DNA of 7,132 bases from an uncultured Lachnospiraceae bacterium (GTDB lineage: Bacteria > Bacillota > Clostridia > Lachnospirales > Lachnospiraceae): contig CADCOU010000290.1 in assembly GCA_902803155.1 (NCBI GenBank), forward strand, positions 1 to 7,132, read 5' to 3'. Positions 1 to 5,889 of this stretch are shown here, one piece after another. The position numbers and the translations under genes were made by a program. The notes under the pieces were generated by a model. It was not told the DNA's origin. It did not search any database and saw nothing but the letters and a program-made list of their open reading frames with translations. Numbering within the stretch: the stretch's first letter is position 1; each line of letters begins with the position of its first letter.

Positions 1-15
1 CAATAAACTCGTTCA

Positions 16-27
16 TTGTGCGCACAA
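16..27. promoter_or_regulatory. Perfect 12-bp palindrome, possible operator
   Basis: TTGTGCGCACAA is its own reverse complement with a central CG-containing core, a shape common for dimeric repressors such as the LacI family. It lies about 40 bases downstream of the candidate start of the leftward promoter, a position where a bound repressor could block elongation. No second copy was seen elsewhere in the window. Confidence 0.35.
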
Positions 28-70
28 GAATTCCGGCCCAATCTCCTCATCTCCGATAACCTTATATGCT

Positions 71-100
71 ATTTTACACCGATGGAGACAGGCAGGTCAA
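71..100 (-). promoter_or_regulatory. Promoter-like sequence reading out of the left edge
   Basis: On the minus strand TTGACC (100-95) and TAAAAT (76-71) match the sigma-70/sigma-A boxes at 5/6 each with an 18-base spacer. The T-tract of the second terminator lies directly upstream and supplies the first two bases of the -35 box. It would start transcription near 64 for a gene beyond the left edge. Confidence 0.5.
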
Positions 101-123
101 AAAACGCCGGCTCAAAAACCGGC
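99..123 (-). terminator. Overlapping second terminator hairpin with U6 tract
   Basis: CCGGC (123-119) can pair with GCCGG (110-106) around the first U-tract as loop, and six uridines follow at 104-99 after one G. It borrows the 3' arm of the main stem, so the two hairpins are mutually exclusive. It could act as a back-up when polymerase reads past the first U-tract. Confidence 0.6.
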
Positions 124-151
124 CGCCCTCCCTCGCGGGAAAGCGGCCGGT
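114..151 (-). terminator. Strong Rho-independent terminator of the operon
   Basis: The transcript forms a perfect 9-bp GC-rich stem, ACCGGCCGC (151-143) with GCGGCCGGU (126-118). Above it sit a small internal loop and a UCCC-GCGA-GGGA cap with a GNRA-type tetraloop. Uridines at 117-114 follow directly. It begins 54 bases after the binding-protein stop and is the only clear intrinsic terminator in the window, which places all seven genes in one unit. Confidence 0.92.
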
Positions 152-205
152 CTCATTCTCCCTTATCCTGTCAGAAAGACTCAGAGAGGATATCCGGTTC
201 CTTCA

Positions 206-1264
206 TCAGAACAGTTCTTTATAGTCATCGATATTCTCAGTAGTGAAACGGACCGGGTCGCCGAGAAGGACATAGGTTCCGCCGTCATTGTACTCTTCCA
301 CGGTGTATGTTCCGAGACGTCCGGCTGTCATGGTGTCTCCGATCTCACCGGTGGATTCACCGGTCGCGATGGAGTGGATGCAGGCCGCTGCCAGATAGCC
401 CTGATCGAAGGGATTCCACAGATAGAAGTCATAGCAGATGCCGTTCTCGATATACGGAGCCATCTCGGAGGGAAGGCCGACGCCGGTCACCTTGCAGTCA
501 GATCCCTTGTCCTGGATCACCTTTGCCGCAGCCAAGATACCGACAGTGGTCGGGCTGATGATGCAGTCGAGATCCGGATAGTTTTCAAGCATAGCCTGCG
601 CTTCCGTAGTGGACTTGTCCGGAAGGTCATCGCCGTAGGCGATCGGAAGGACGGTGATGTTCGCGTAATCTTCGGGGTTGTCCTCGACTTCCTTCATCAT
701 CGCGTTGCACCAGTCAGCATGCAGCTGGGATTCAGGCTGTGCGGAAAGGATGCCGATGGTTCCTTCGGATCCGGCACCGCCGCAGACCGCCAGGGCGGAC
801 TGCATCTGCAGACGTCCAAGTGTATCTACATCTGCCATTTCCTCATGAACCTGTCTGGATTCCGGATTCGCGACAGAGTCAAATGTGATCACTGCCATTC
901 CCTGACCCATAGCCTGCTGAGCAGTCGGCTCCAGCGCGTCATAGTCCGCTGCGATAATGCCCATTCCATCCACGCCCTGCGCGATCAGCTGGCTCATTAC
1001 TTCGATCTCTTTCTCTGCCGTGGGTTCGTCGGATCCGCGGTACATGCAGTTTGCGCCGACTTCTTCACAGAATTCCTTAAATCCAATATACATGTCGATG
1101 AAGATCGGATCGGACAGTGTCTTTGAAACCATGACATAGGTCGGGGCGTCGTCACCCGCCTTGTAGTCGTCTGTATCGGATGCCATGGCAGTCATCGTAC
1201 AGGTTCCAAGCAGCATTACAGCAGCCAGTCCCGTTGCCAGGATTCTACGAAGTGCTTTTCTCAT
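206..1264 (-). CDS. Sugar-binding protein of the ABC transporter (LsrB/RhaS-like, Peripla_BP_4)
   Basis: Secreted receptor of 352 aa that should deliver substrate to the two permeases. Residues 1-28 form a signal peptide: basic MRKALRR, hydrophobic LATGLAAVMLLG, then AMA before S29, a type I signal peptidase site. C22 is preceded by LGT, which does not fit a normal lipobox, so lipid anchoring is doubtful. The mature part has the two-lobed type I periplasmic-binding fold: VSKTLSDPIF, QLIAQGVDGMGIIAADYDAL, ITFDSVANPESR, YPDLDCIISPTTVGILAAA and YLWNPFDQGYLAAA. These resemble LsrB-family proteins along the length, including the GTYVLLGDPVRFTTENIDDY tail. K48, D129 and P238 line up with AI-2 ligands K35, D116 and P220 of Salmonella LsrB, but the D166-Q167 pair is replaced (about L181-H182), so AI-2 is an unlikely ligand. 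It is the last gene before the terminator. Confidence 0.94.
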   Translation of the reverse strand: MRKALRRILATGLAAVMLLGTCTMTAMASDTDDYKAGDDAPTYVMVSKTLSDPIFIDMYIGFKEFCEEVGANCMYRGSDEPTAEKEIEVMSQLIAQGVDGMGIIAADYDALEPTAQQAMGQGMAVITFDSVANPESRQVHEEMADVDTLGRLQMQSALAVCGGAGSEGTIGILSAQPESQLHADWCNAMMKEVEDNPEDYANITVLPIAYGDDLPDKSTTEAQAMLENYPDLDCIISPTTVGILAAAKVIQDKGSDCKVTGVGLPSEMAPYIENGICYDFYLWNPFDQGYLAAACIHSIATGESTGEIGDTMTAGRLGTYTVEEYNDGGTYVLLGDPVRFTTENIDDYKELF

Positions 1265-1270
1265 GTTTCT

Positions 1271-1278
1271 CCTCCTTT
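1271..1278 (-). promoter_or_regulatory. Ribosome binding site of the substrate-binding protein gene
   Basis: AAAGGAGG on the coding strand, continuing as AGAAAC, with GGAGG six bases before the ATG at 1264. This is close to a full anti-Shine-Dalgarno match and suggests strong translation. Confidence 0.85.
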
Positions 1279-1306
1279 GTCTTTTCCAGAAAATGTGGTT
1301 GCGTGT

Positions 1307-1335
1307 GTTATATAGTTACATTGTTACTTTGTTAC
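1307..1335 (-). promoter_or_regulatory. Four-unit 8-bp-period GTAAC array overlapping a candidate promoter
   Basis: On the coding strand three GTAAC motifs start at 1335, 1327 and 1319 and a fourth, ATAAC, at 1311, exactly eight bases apart. A promoter-like pair falls on the same bases: GTAACA (1335-1330, 4/6 to TTGACA), a 17-base spacer and TATAAC (1312-1307, 5/6 to TATAAT). Transcription would start near 1300, leaving a leader of about 35 bases before the binding-protein ATG. A separate promoter would fit the need for excess binding protein over the membrane complex. Operator function of the array is inference. Confidence 0.45.
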
Positions 1336-1344
1336 CCAAATCAT

Positions 1345-1357
1345 CCGCGCCACGCGG
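1345..1357 (-). other. GC-rich hairpin upstream of the binding-protein promoter region
   Basis: CCGCG-UGG-CGCGG is a perfect five-pair stem with a three-base loop. The following bases (AUGAUUUGGG) contain only three consecutive U, so at best this is a weak terminator or attenuator. The nine-base string GCGCGGATG that leaves this hairpin also occurs 34 bp earlier on the transcript (1376-1384). Confidence 0.35.
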
Positions 1358-1390
1358 CAGACCTTTCTGAGTCCGCATCCGCGCAGGCCT

Positions 1391-1404
1391 CCGGTTCTGA
1401 CCGG
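1391..1404 (-). other. Small perfect hairpin directly after the larger stem-loop
   Basis: CCGGU-CAGA-ACCGG forms a five-pair GC-rich stem with a four-base loop immediately downstream of the 37-base stem-loop on the transcript. It is not followed by uridines. It may stack on the larger hairpin. Confidence 0.4.
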
Positions 1405-1441
1405 CTGTCAGGACATCTGCCGCAGGATCCGGTCCCGACAG
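1405..1441 (-). other. Intercistronic RNA stem-loop, 10-bp outer stem
   Basis: As mRNA the outer arms are CUGUCGGGAC (1441-1432) and GUCCUGACAG (1414-1405), ten consecutive pairs including one G-U. An inner CUG/CAG stem can extend it. The wobble pair would be an A-C mismatch in the opposite strand's RNA, so the structure favours the operon's transcript. No U-tract follows. It lies 31 bases after the permease 2 stop. Likely roles are 3'-end protection of the upstream message or a processing point between permease and binding-protein mRNA; these are inferences. Confidence 0.55.
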
Positions 1442-1471
1442 GGCTTCTGCCTGGAACATTCACCCAGGGCT

Positions 1472-2476
1472 TCACGCAACGGTTCTGCCGCGCCTTGCTT
1501 CCCTTGCGTCCGCTATGATCTGTCTCAGGTTCGGAATCGCGCAGACCACGATCAGAAGCAGCCCGATGATGATCTTCAGGGACTCGGCGGATACATTGAT
1601 GATGCCGGTACCGTACCGGATCATGCCGATCGTGAACACGCCCAGGATGACGCCTCCCACGCGGCCTCTTCCGCCGGACGGGCTTGCCCCGCCCAGGATC
1701 GCCATGGCGATGACCTCCATCTCAAATCCGATCCCGATGCTCGCCCTGACAGAAGCCAGTTTCGAAGCCAGGAACAGTCCGGCAAATGCCGCGCACAGCC
1801 CGTTGACCGTATAGACCGTCAGTATCATGCGGTCTGTATAGATCCCGGAGAAGTAGGAGGCGGTCCGGTTTGTTCCGATGGCGTACAGCCTTCTCCCGAA
1901 GATCGTCCGATGGATCACGTAGTAGAAGATCACCGTCATCACAAGGAATGTAAACAGGATCACCGGCAGTCCGAGGATTTTGCTCCATGCCAGCGTTTTC
2001 AGCTGTTTTGCGTATGCCTTCAGGGAATTATCTTCCAGGAGCATATAGGCGAGACCCCTGAACAGGATCTGGTTGCCGAGCGTGATGATCGTTGAATTGA
2101 GTTCTTTGAACCTGGTGAGCAGGAATCCGTTGAACGCCCCGCACAGGGTCCCCACTGCCAACGCGATCACGACACAGAGCAGTGTCGGGCATCCCTGTTC
2201 ATACGCCCAGCCCGCAACACACCCGGACAGGGTGATGATGGAAGCGATAGAGATGTCGATTTCTCCAAGGATCAGCACCATCATGATCCCATAGACCATC
2301 AGCCCCTTATCCAGGAAGTTCACCATGGAATTCATGATATTATTGTAGTTCATGAAAAATGGCGAAAGGCAGGAAAAGAGAATGATAACCCCCGCAAATA
2401 TGATGACCAGGAAGGTTTCCCAGTGAAGAAACAGCCGTGACACCAGGGAGCCGTTTTTACCCATATCTGTCTTCAT
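1472..2476 (-). CDS. Sugar ABC transporter permease 2 (RbsC/LsrD class)
   Basis: Second membrane subunit, 334 aa from the start chosen here. It shares the permease 1 plan but diverges in sequence, so the pair should form a heterodimer. Landmarks are GEIDISIASIITLSG (residues 71-85), where the usual GG-D-L-S is GEIDIS, and FEMEVIAMAILGGASPSGG (251-269) with the ATPase-contacting loop. Hydrophobic segments are visible near 20-40, 56-72, 76-92, 98-120, 130-146, 168-188, 216-238, 272-292 and 300-316. The C-terminus is basic (ADAREARRGRTVA). The gene is followed by a 207-base gap before the binding-protein gene. All other gaps in the operon are 79 bases or shorter, so expression may split at this point. 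Confidence 0.95.
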   Translation of the reverse strand: MKTDMGKNGSLVSRLFLHWETFLVIIFAGVIILFSCLSPFFMNYNNIMNSMVNFLDKGLMVYGIMMVLILGEIDISIASIITLSGCVAGWAYEQGCPTLLCVVIALAVGTLCGAFNGFLLTRFKELNSTIITLGNQILFRGLAYMLLEDNSLKAYAKQLKTLAWSKILGLPVILFTFLVMTVIFYYVIHRTIFGRRLYAIGTNRTASYFSGIYTDRMILTVYTVNGLCAAFAGLFLASKLASVRASIGIGFEMEVIAMAILGGASPSGGRGRVGGVILGVFTIGMIRYGTGIINVSAESLKIIIGLLLIVVCAIPNLRQIIADAREARRGRTVA

Positions 2477-2477
2477 A

Positions 2478-3479
2478 TCATGCCCTCCTTTCCAACGCCC
2501 TGCGCGCTGCCCTTCTGGCAACCAGGGCATTGATCACGACCGAGACCAGGATGATTGCGCCGCGGATGGCTCTCTGCCAGAACGGGGATACCTGAATCAG
2601 CGGAAGGATATTGCTGACCATGCCGAACAGCAGGGCCCCGAGCACGACGCCGGTCACGCTCCCGTATCCTCCAGAAATGCTCACACCGCCCAGAACAACG
2701 GAGGCGATGACATTCAGCTCGTAGCCCGTAGCGGTTGTTCCCTGCGCGTTCGCGTACTTGCAGATCCACAGCATACCTGCCAGTCCCGCGATCATGCCGT
2801 TAATGATATAGGCGATGTATTTGGTTCGTTCCGTGTTGATGCCGGAGATCTTCGCGTTCGCTTCACTGTTTCCCACCGCGTAGACATGCCTGCCGTAGCG
2901 GGTATGTCCCATCAGGATGTAGGCAAAGATCACGATGATCAGAGCAAACCAGATCAGGTAATTGACCCCGAGGAATTCCCCCGTGGAGATCATGAGGAAC
3001 TCATCCGTCATATCTGCCTGGCTGACCCAGACACCCTTGCTGAACAGATAGATCACGCCCCTGAGCACATCACAGGTCCCCAGCGTACCGATCAGCGGGA
3101 AGATGCGCAGTTTCGCGACTACAAAGCCGGTAAAAATGCCGCAGACCGCTCCGACGCTGATCGCGATCAGAAAGAGCATGGGAATCGGTATCGTACGGTG
3201 ATCGCGCAGCGCAAGCGCCGCGATCATCCCCGCAAGTCCCATGACGGAGCCGACGGACAGGTCAATGCCGCCGGAGACGATCACCATCATCATGCCGCAG
3301 GAGACCATGATCAGAATGGAGGTCTCACGCATCAGCTCATTCAGGTTGGATCCCGTCAGGAAACTGCCGCCCGTTCTCAGCTGCACAAGCGCTCCTACCA
3401 CGACGATGATCAGGATCAGTGCCAGTTCCTGGGAATGATCAGACAGAAAATGTTTCGTCCTGCGGTTACTCATGGCCAT
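2478..3479 (-). CDS. Sugar ABC transporter permease 1 (RbsC/AraH/LsrC class)
   Basis: Integral membrane protein of 333 aa in the branched-chain-amino-acid/ribose permease superfamily (BPD_transp_2), forming half of the transmembrane channel. About nine or ten hydrophobic segments are visible, for example residues 18-34, 52-70, 76-92, 98-120, 172-190, 221-240, 276-296 and 304-321. Family landmarks are GGIDLSVGSVMGLAG (70-84) and the late cytoplasmic loop GYELNVIASVVLGGVSISGG (252-271), which contacts the ATPase. The C-terminus is very basic (ARRAARRALERRA). Two starts are possible: ATG at 3479, five bases after AAGG of a GAAAGGGGGGG tract, or ATG at 3473, eleven bases away. The first has the better spacing. 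It ends one base before the second permease starts, typical of a paired, heterodimeric channel as in lsrCD. Confidence 0.95.
   Translation of the reverse strand: MAMSNRRTKHFLSDHSQELALILIIVVVGALVQLRTGGSFLTGSNLNELMRETSILIMVSCGMMMVIVSGGIDLSVGSVMGLAGMIAALALRDHRTIPIPMLFLIAISVGAVCGIFTGFVVAKLRIFPLIGTLGTCDVLRGVIYLFSKGVWVSQADMTDEFLMISTGEFLGVNYLIWFALIIVIFAYILMGHTRYGRHVYAVGNSEANAKISGINTERTKYIAYIINGMIAGLAGMLWICKYANAQGTTATGYELNVIASVVLGGVSISGGYGSVTGVVLGALLFGMVSNILPLIQVSPFWQRAIRGAIILVSVVINALVARRAARRALERRA
2483..2490 (-). promoter_or_regulatory. Ribosome binding site that sets the start of permease 2
   Basis: AAGGAGGG on the coding strand, with GGAGG seven bases before the ATG at 2476. It excludes the upstream in-frame ATG at 2530, which would add 18 polar residues (PEGQRAGRWKGGH and neighbours) encoded inside the preceding permease gene. 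Confidence 0.85.
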
Positions 3480-4986
3480 CCCCCCCTTTCAGCATCTCCT
3501 CGGAGTTCATCGCGTAAGCCAGGAGTTTCTCCTGTGTTGCCTCGTCCCTGGAGAGTGTCTTCATATAGTGCCCCTCGTGCATGACGCCGATCCGGTCGCT
3601 CATGGCCAGGACCTCAGGCATCTCGGAGGAGATCAGGATGATCGCATAGCCCTGCTTTGCCAGTTCCGTCATGATCTCATAGATCTGCGCTTTCGCGCCA
3701 ACATCCACGCCCTTGGTCGGCTCGTCAAGGATGAGAACGTCCAGATCCATGTTCAGGAGCTTTGCGAGCACCACCTTCTGCTGATTGCCGCCGGACAGCG
3801 CGCTGACCTTCTCCGCAATCCCCTTTGCCTTGACCAAGAGCTGGTCGAACAGTCTCTGCGCGTCCTCCTTCTCACGGCGTATATCGATTCCCTGCGGGAC
3901 CTTGTACTTTTCCAGAGAAGCCAGGGAAGCGTTCCTGTAGATCTCCCAAGAAAGGAGAAGCGCCTGGATCTGTCTGTCCTCGGGAAGGTAGCCGAGTTTC
4001 TGCTTCATGGACTGCGCCGGATGGGTGAAATGGACCGGTTTCCCATTCAGAAAAACCTCGCCTGAGTCATACGGCGTAAATCCGCACAGCGCCTGGCAGA
4101 CTTCTGATCTCCCCGCGCCCACCAGTCCGGTCAGGCCGAAGATCTCTCCCCTGTGCACCTCGAAGCTGACGTTCCTGAAGTAGCCTGTCCTTGTCAGGTT
4201 CCGGATCTCCAGTGCGGTATCCCCTATAGGGACCTCCTGCTTCGGATACAGGTCCCTGATCTCGCGGCCGACCATTGCCTGTACCAGGGCTTCATTTGTC
4301 AGATCCTTCAGATCCCATGTGCCGATGTAAGTCGCGTCGCGAAAGACGGTGACGGAATCTGCGAGCCGGTACATGTCCTCCAGGCGGTGCGAGATGAAGA
4401 TGATAGATTTGCCTTCATTCTTCAGCTGCTCCGTGATCCGGTACAGTTCCTCGCACTCCCTCTTGGAGAGCGCCGCGGTCGGTTCATCCATGATCACGAT
4501 CTCCGCGTTCGCGGAAACAGCCTTCGAGATCTCGACGACCTGCTGCTCAGCGACGCTCAGGTTCCTCATCAGGGTTCTCGGGTCGATATTGGATCCCAAT
4601 CCCTGCAGAAGATCCTTCGCCATCCCGTGCATCTTCGGCCAGTCCAGAAGCCCGAACCGGTTTTTCAGCTCATGCCCCATGAAGATGTTTTCCGTCACGG
4701 AAAGGTACATATATGTGGTGCTGTGCTGGTAGATTGCTGATATCTTCTTCTCCGCGGAATCATTGGTATTCTGAAAAAATACCTCCTCCCCGTTCACAAA
4801 GATATGTCCCTCATCCGGCTTGTGGACGCCCGTAATGACCTTGATCAGCGTCGACTTGCCCGCGCCGTTCTCACCCATCAGGGCATGGATTTCACCCTTT
4901 TTCAGCTGAAACTGCACTTTGTTCAGGGCAACCACACCTGGAAACCGCTTTGTTATGTCTTTCAGTTCCAGAACATATTCGCTCAT
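3466..4986 (-). CDS. Sugar ABC transporter ATP-binding protein, two ATPase domains (RbsA/MglA/LsrA class)
   Basis: A 506-aa fused double ATPase that powers import by the two permeases below. The N-terminal domain has Walker A GENGAGKST (residues 38-46, K44), Q-loop Q87, signature LSVAEQQ (143-149), Walker B IVIMDEPT (163-170) and switch H200. The C-terminal domain has a degenerate Walker A, GLVGAGRSE (287-295), where R293 replaces the lysine. It also has signature LSGGNQQ (397-403), Walker B VLILDEPT (417-424) and S454 in place of the switch histidine. This one-active, one-degenerate arrangement is usual for the carbohydrate uptake transporter-2 class, as is a length near 500. The start at 4986 has AGGAGGG eight bases upstream and overlaps the epimerase stop by four bases. 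Its 3' end overlaps the first permease by 14 bases and carries a G7 run (3480-3486). Class is certain; the sugar is unknown. Confidence 0.96.
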   Translation of the reverse strand: MSEYVLELKDITKRFPGVVALNKVQFQLKKGEIHALMGENGAGKSTLIKVITGVHKPDEGHIFVNGEEVFFQNTNDSAEKKISAIYQHSTTYMYLSVTENIFMGHELKNRFGLLDWPKMHGMAKDLLQGLGSNIDPRTLMRNLSVAEQQVVEISKAVSANAEIVIMDEPTAALSKRECEELYRITEQLKNEGKSIIFISHRLEDMYRLADSVTVFRDATYIGTWDLKDLTNEALVQAMVGREIRDLYPKQEVPIGDTALEIRNLTRTGYFRNVSFEVHRGEIFGLTGLVGAGRSEVCQALCGFTPYDSGEVFLNGKPVHFTHPAQSMKQKLGYLPEDRQIQALLLSWEIYRNASLASLEKYKVPQGIDIRREKEDAQRLFDQLLVKAKGIAEKVSALSGGNQQKVVLAKLLNMDLDVLILDEPTKGVDVGAKAQIYEIMTELAKQGYAIILISSEMPEVLAMSDRIGVMHEGHYMKTLSRDEATQEKLLAYAMNSEEMLKGGDGHE

Positions 4987-5810
4987 GACAGTTCCCTCCT
5001 CAGAGGCTCAAGTATCTGGGACGCGTTGCAGAGCAGTACCTGGGGATCGCTGTAGCACTCCGAGTACAGTTCCACCGTCACATACCCGTCAAAACCGTTC
5101 CGATGCAGCACCCTGACCATGTCCTCCACAGCCAGTTCCCCGGTATCCAGCCTTAGGTGCGCGTCCGTCTTCCTGTCGTTGTTGCACAGGTGCACGTAGT
5201 GCAGTTTCCCTTTCAGCCTGTCAAAGTAATTGCTCAAAGGTTCATAGGCGATCGTCGGCGGCACGATGTCCAGCATGGCCTCAACATTGTCCGCGCCGAT
5301 GTCTTCGATCGCGCAGGCACAGTCATCCGCAGTTGTGATCACCGGGCTCTCCATGGGGGTCAGGGATTCGATCACCAGGATCACCCCCTGCTCTTTCGCG
5401 TAGGCGGCGAGCTCCTTCATATTGTCAGTGAAGCGCTTCCATGCCGTACGCCGCGGCGTCTCATAACCCGGATGATCTGCCACCAGAAGCATCCTTGGGG
5501 ATCCGATCCCTCTGCAGGCGCGGACCGCCTGCATGAAATAGTCCAGCGCGTCTTTCTGCTCGCGGTCATCCATGGAGCAGAGATTGACCGGCATCCCGAT
5601 CGCGTTCGGCGTATACATGGGTACTTCCAGCTGATACTTCTCCTTCAGCTGAAGGATCTTTCCGATCCCCGCCTCATCCATGTCCCAAGGATAGGCATGC
5701 GGGCGTCCGCCCCAGATCTCGATTCCTTCAAACCCGAAGGAGGCGGCCTGCGCAAATGCCGTTTCCAGAGAAAATCTCCGGTAATCCAGTGAGAAACATC
5801 CAAATTTCAT
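4983..5810 (-). CDS. FrlC-like sugar (phosphate) 3-epimerase, xylose-isomerase-like TIM barrel
   Basis: Protein of 275 aa with the AP-endonuclease-2/xylose-isomerase-like TIM barrel. It resembles E. coli FrlC (fructoselysine 3-epimerase) along its length, most strikingly GFEGIEIWGGRPHAY (residues 26-40) against GYDGIEIWGGRPHAF, then IESLTP (147-152), YFDRLKGKL and DGYVTVEL. The expected metal tetrad is visible as E148, D181, H207 and E247. By family it should epimerise a ketose or ketosamine at C3 through an enediolate. No frlB/frlD deglycase or kinase is seen, and the neighbours are L-pentulose-phosphate epimerases, so a free ketose may be the real substrate; this is inference. It has no signal peptide and is cytoplasmic. 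Its stop overlaps the ATPase start by four bases (ATGA), coupling the enzyme to the transporter. Automated annotation would probably call it sugar phosphate isomerase/epimerase. Confidence 0.9.
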   Translation of the reverse strand: MKFGCFSLDYRRFSLETAFAQAASFGFEGIEIWGGRPHAYPWDMDEAGIGKILQLKEKYQLEVPMYTPNAIGMPVNLCSMDDREQKDALDYFMQAVRACRGIGSPRMLLVADHPGYETPRRTAWKRFTDNMKELAAYAKEQGVILVIESLTPMESPVITTADDCACAIEDIGADNVEAMLDIVPPTIAYEPLSNYFDRLKGKLHYVHLCNNDRKTDAHLRLDTGELAVEDMVRVLHRNGFDGYVTVELYSECYSDPQVLLCNASQILEPLRRELS

Positions 5811-5815
5811 CCGCA

Positions 5816-5824
5816 CTCCTCCCT
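5816..5824 (-). promoter_or_regulatory. Ribosome binding site that sets the start of the FrlC-like gene
   Basis: The coding strand reads AGGGAGGAG, with GGAGG seven bases before the ATG at 5810. The reading frame extends upstream to an ATG at 5867, but that would add a 19-residue segment with no family match and would run through the hairpin. The start at 5810 gives MKFGCFSLD, which matches the family N-terminus. Confidence 0.8.
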
Positions 5825-5827
5825 TCA

Positions 5828-5849
5828 CCCGCATCAGGTTCCATGCGGG
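5828..5849 (-). other. Perfect 7-bp hairpin in the 4-epimerase / FrlC-like intergenic gap
   Basis: The arms 5828-5834 (CCCGCAT) and 5843-5849 (ATGCGGG) pair perfectly around an 8-base loop. On the mRNA the structure ends four bases before the AGGGAGGAG ribosome binding site of the next gene. There is no U-tract, so it is not a classical terminator. It may mark a processing site or tune translation; both roles are inference. Confidence 0.5.
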
Positions 5850-5889
5850 AATTAATCTCTGATTCACGCTCTTCCGGATGCGATACCGT

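Noticed and set aside
1..50. Two minus-strand frames starting at 50 (MRRLGRNS) and 16 (MNEFI) that stay open to the left edge
   Set aside because: Too short to judge. The first would have a leader of only about 14 bases; the second has its AGGAG 26 bases away. Neither could be called a gene start.
16..243. A 75-codon plus-strand frame crossing the terminator
   Set aside because: It reads through the terminator stem and into the binding-protein gene, with no ribosome binding site or similarity.
374..1126. A 250-codon open frame on the plus strand
   Set aside because: It lies wholly inside the well-supported binding-protein gene on the other strand, has no ribosome binding site or recognisable domain, and is explained by GC-rich codon use.
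1345..1357. Intrinsic terminator after permease 2
   Set aside because: The hairpin is short and followed by only three consecutive U, so termination here is not supported.
2886..4740. Several long plus-strand open frames opposite the ATPase and permease genes
   Set aside because: Their translations are rich in His, Asp, Arg and Gln with no family match, as expected of antisense shadows; the minus-strand genes carry clear motifs throughout.
206..4986. Assigning the transporter as a true AI-2 (Lsr) importer
   Set aside because: Key receptor residues differ and no lsrK, lsrF or lsrG homologue is present; the metabolic genes point to a sugar.
5811..5867. Longer start for the FrlC-like gene at 5867
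   Set aside because: The strong ribosome binding site at 5816-5824 and the family N-terminus both support 5810; the extension crosses a hairpin and has no family match.
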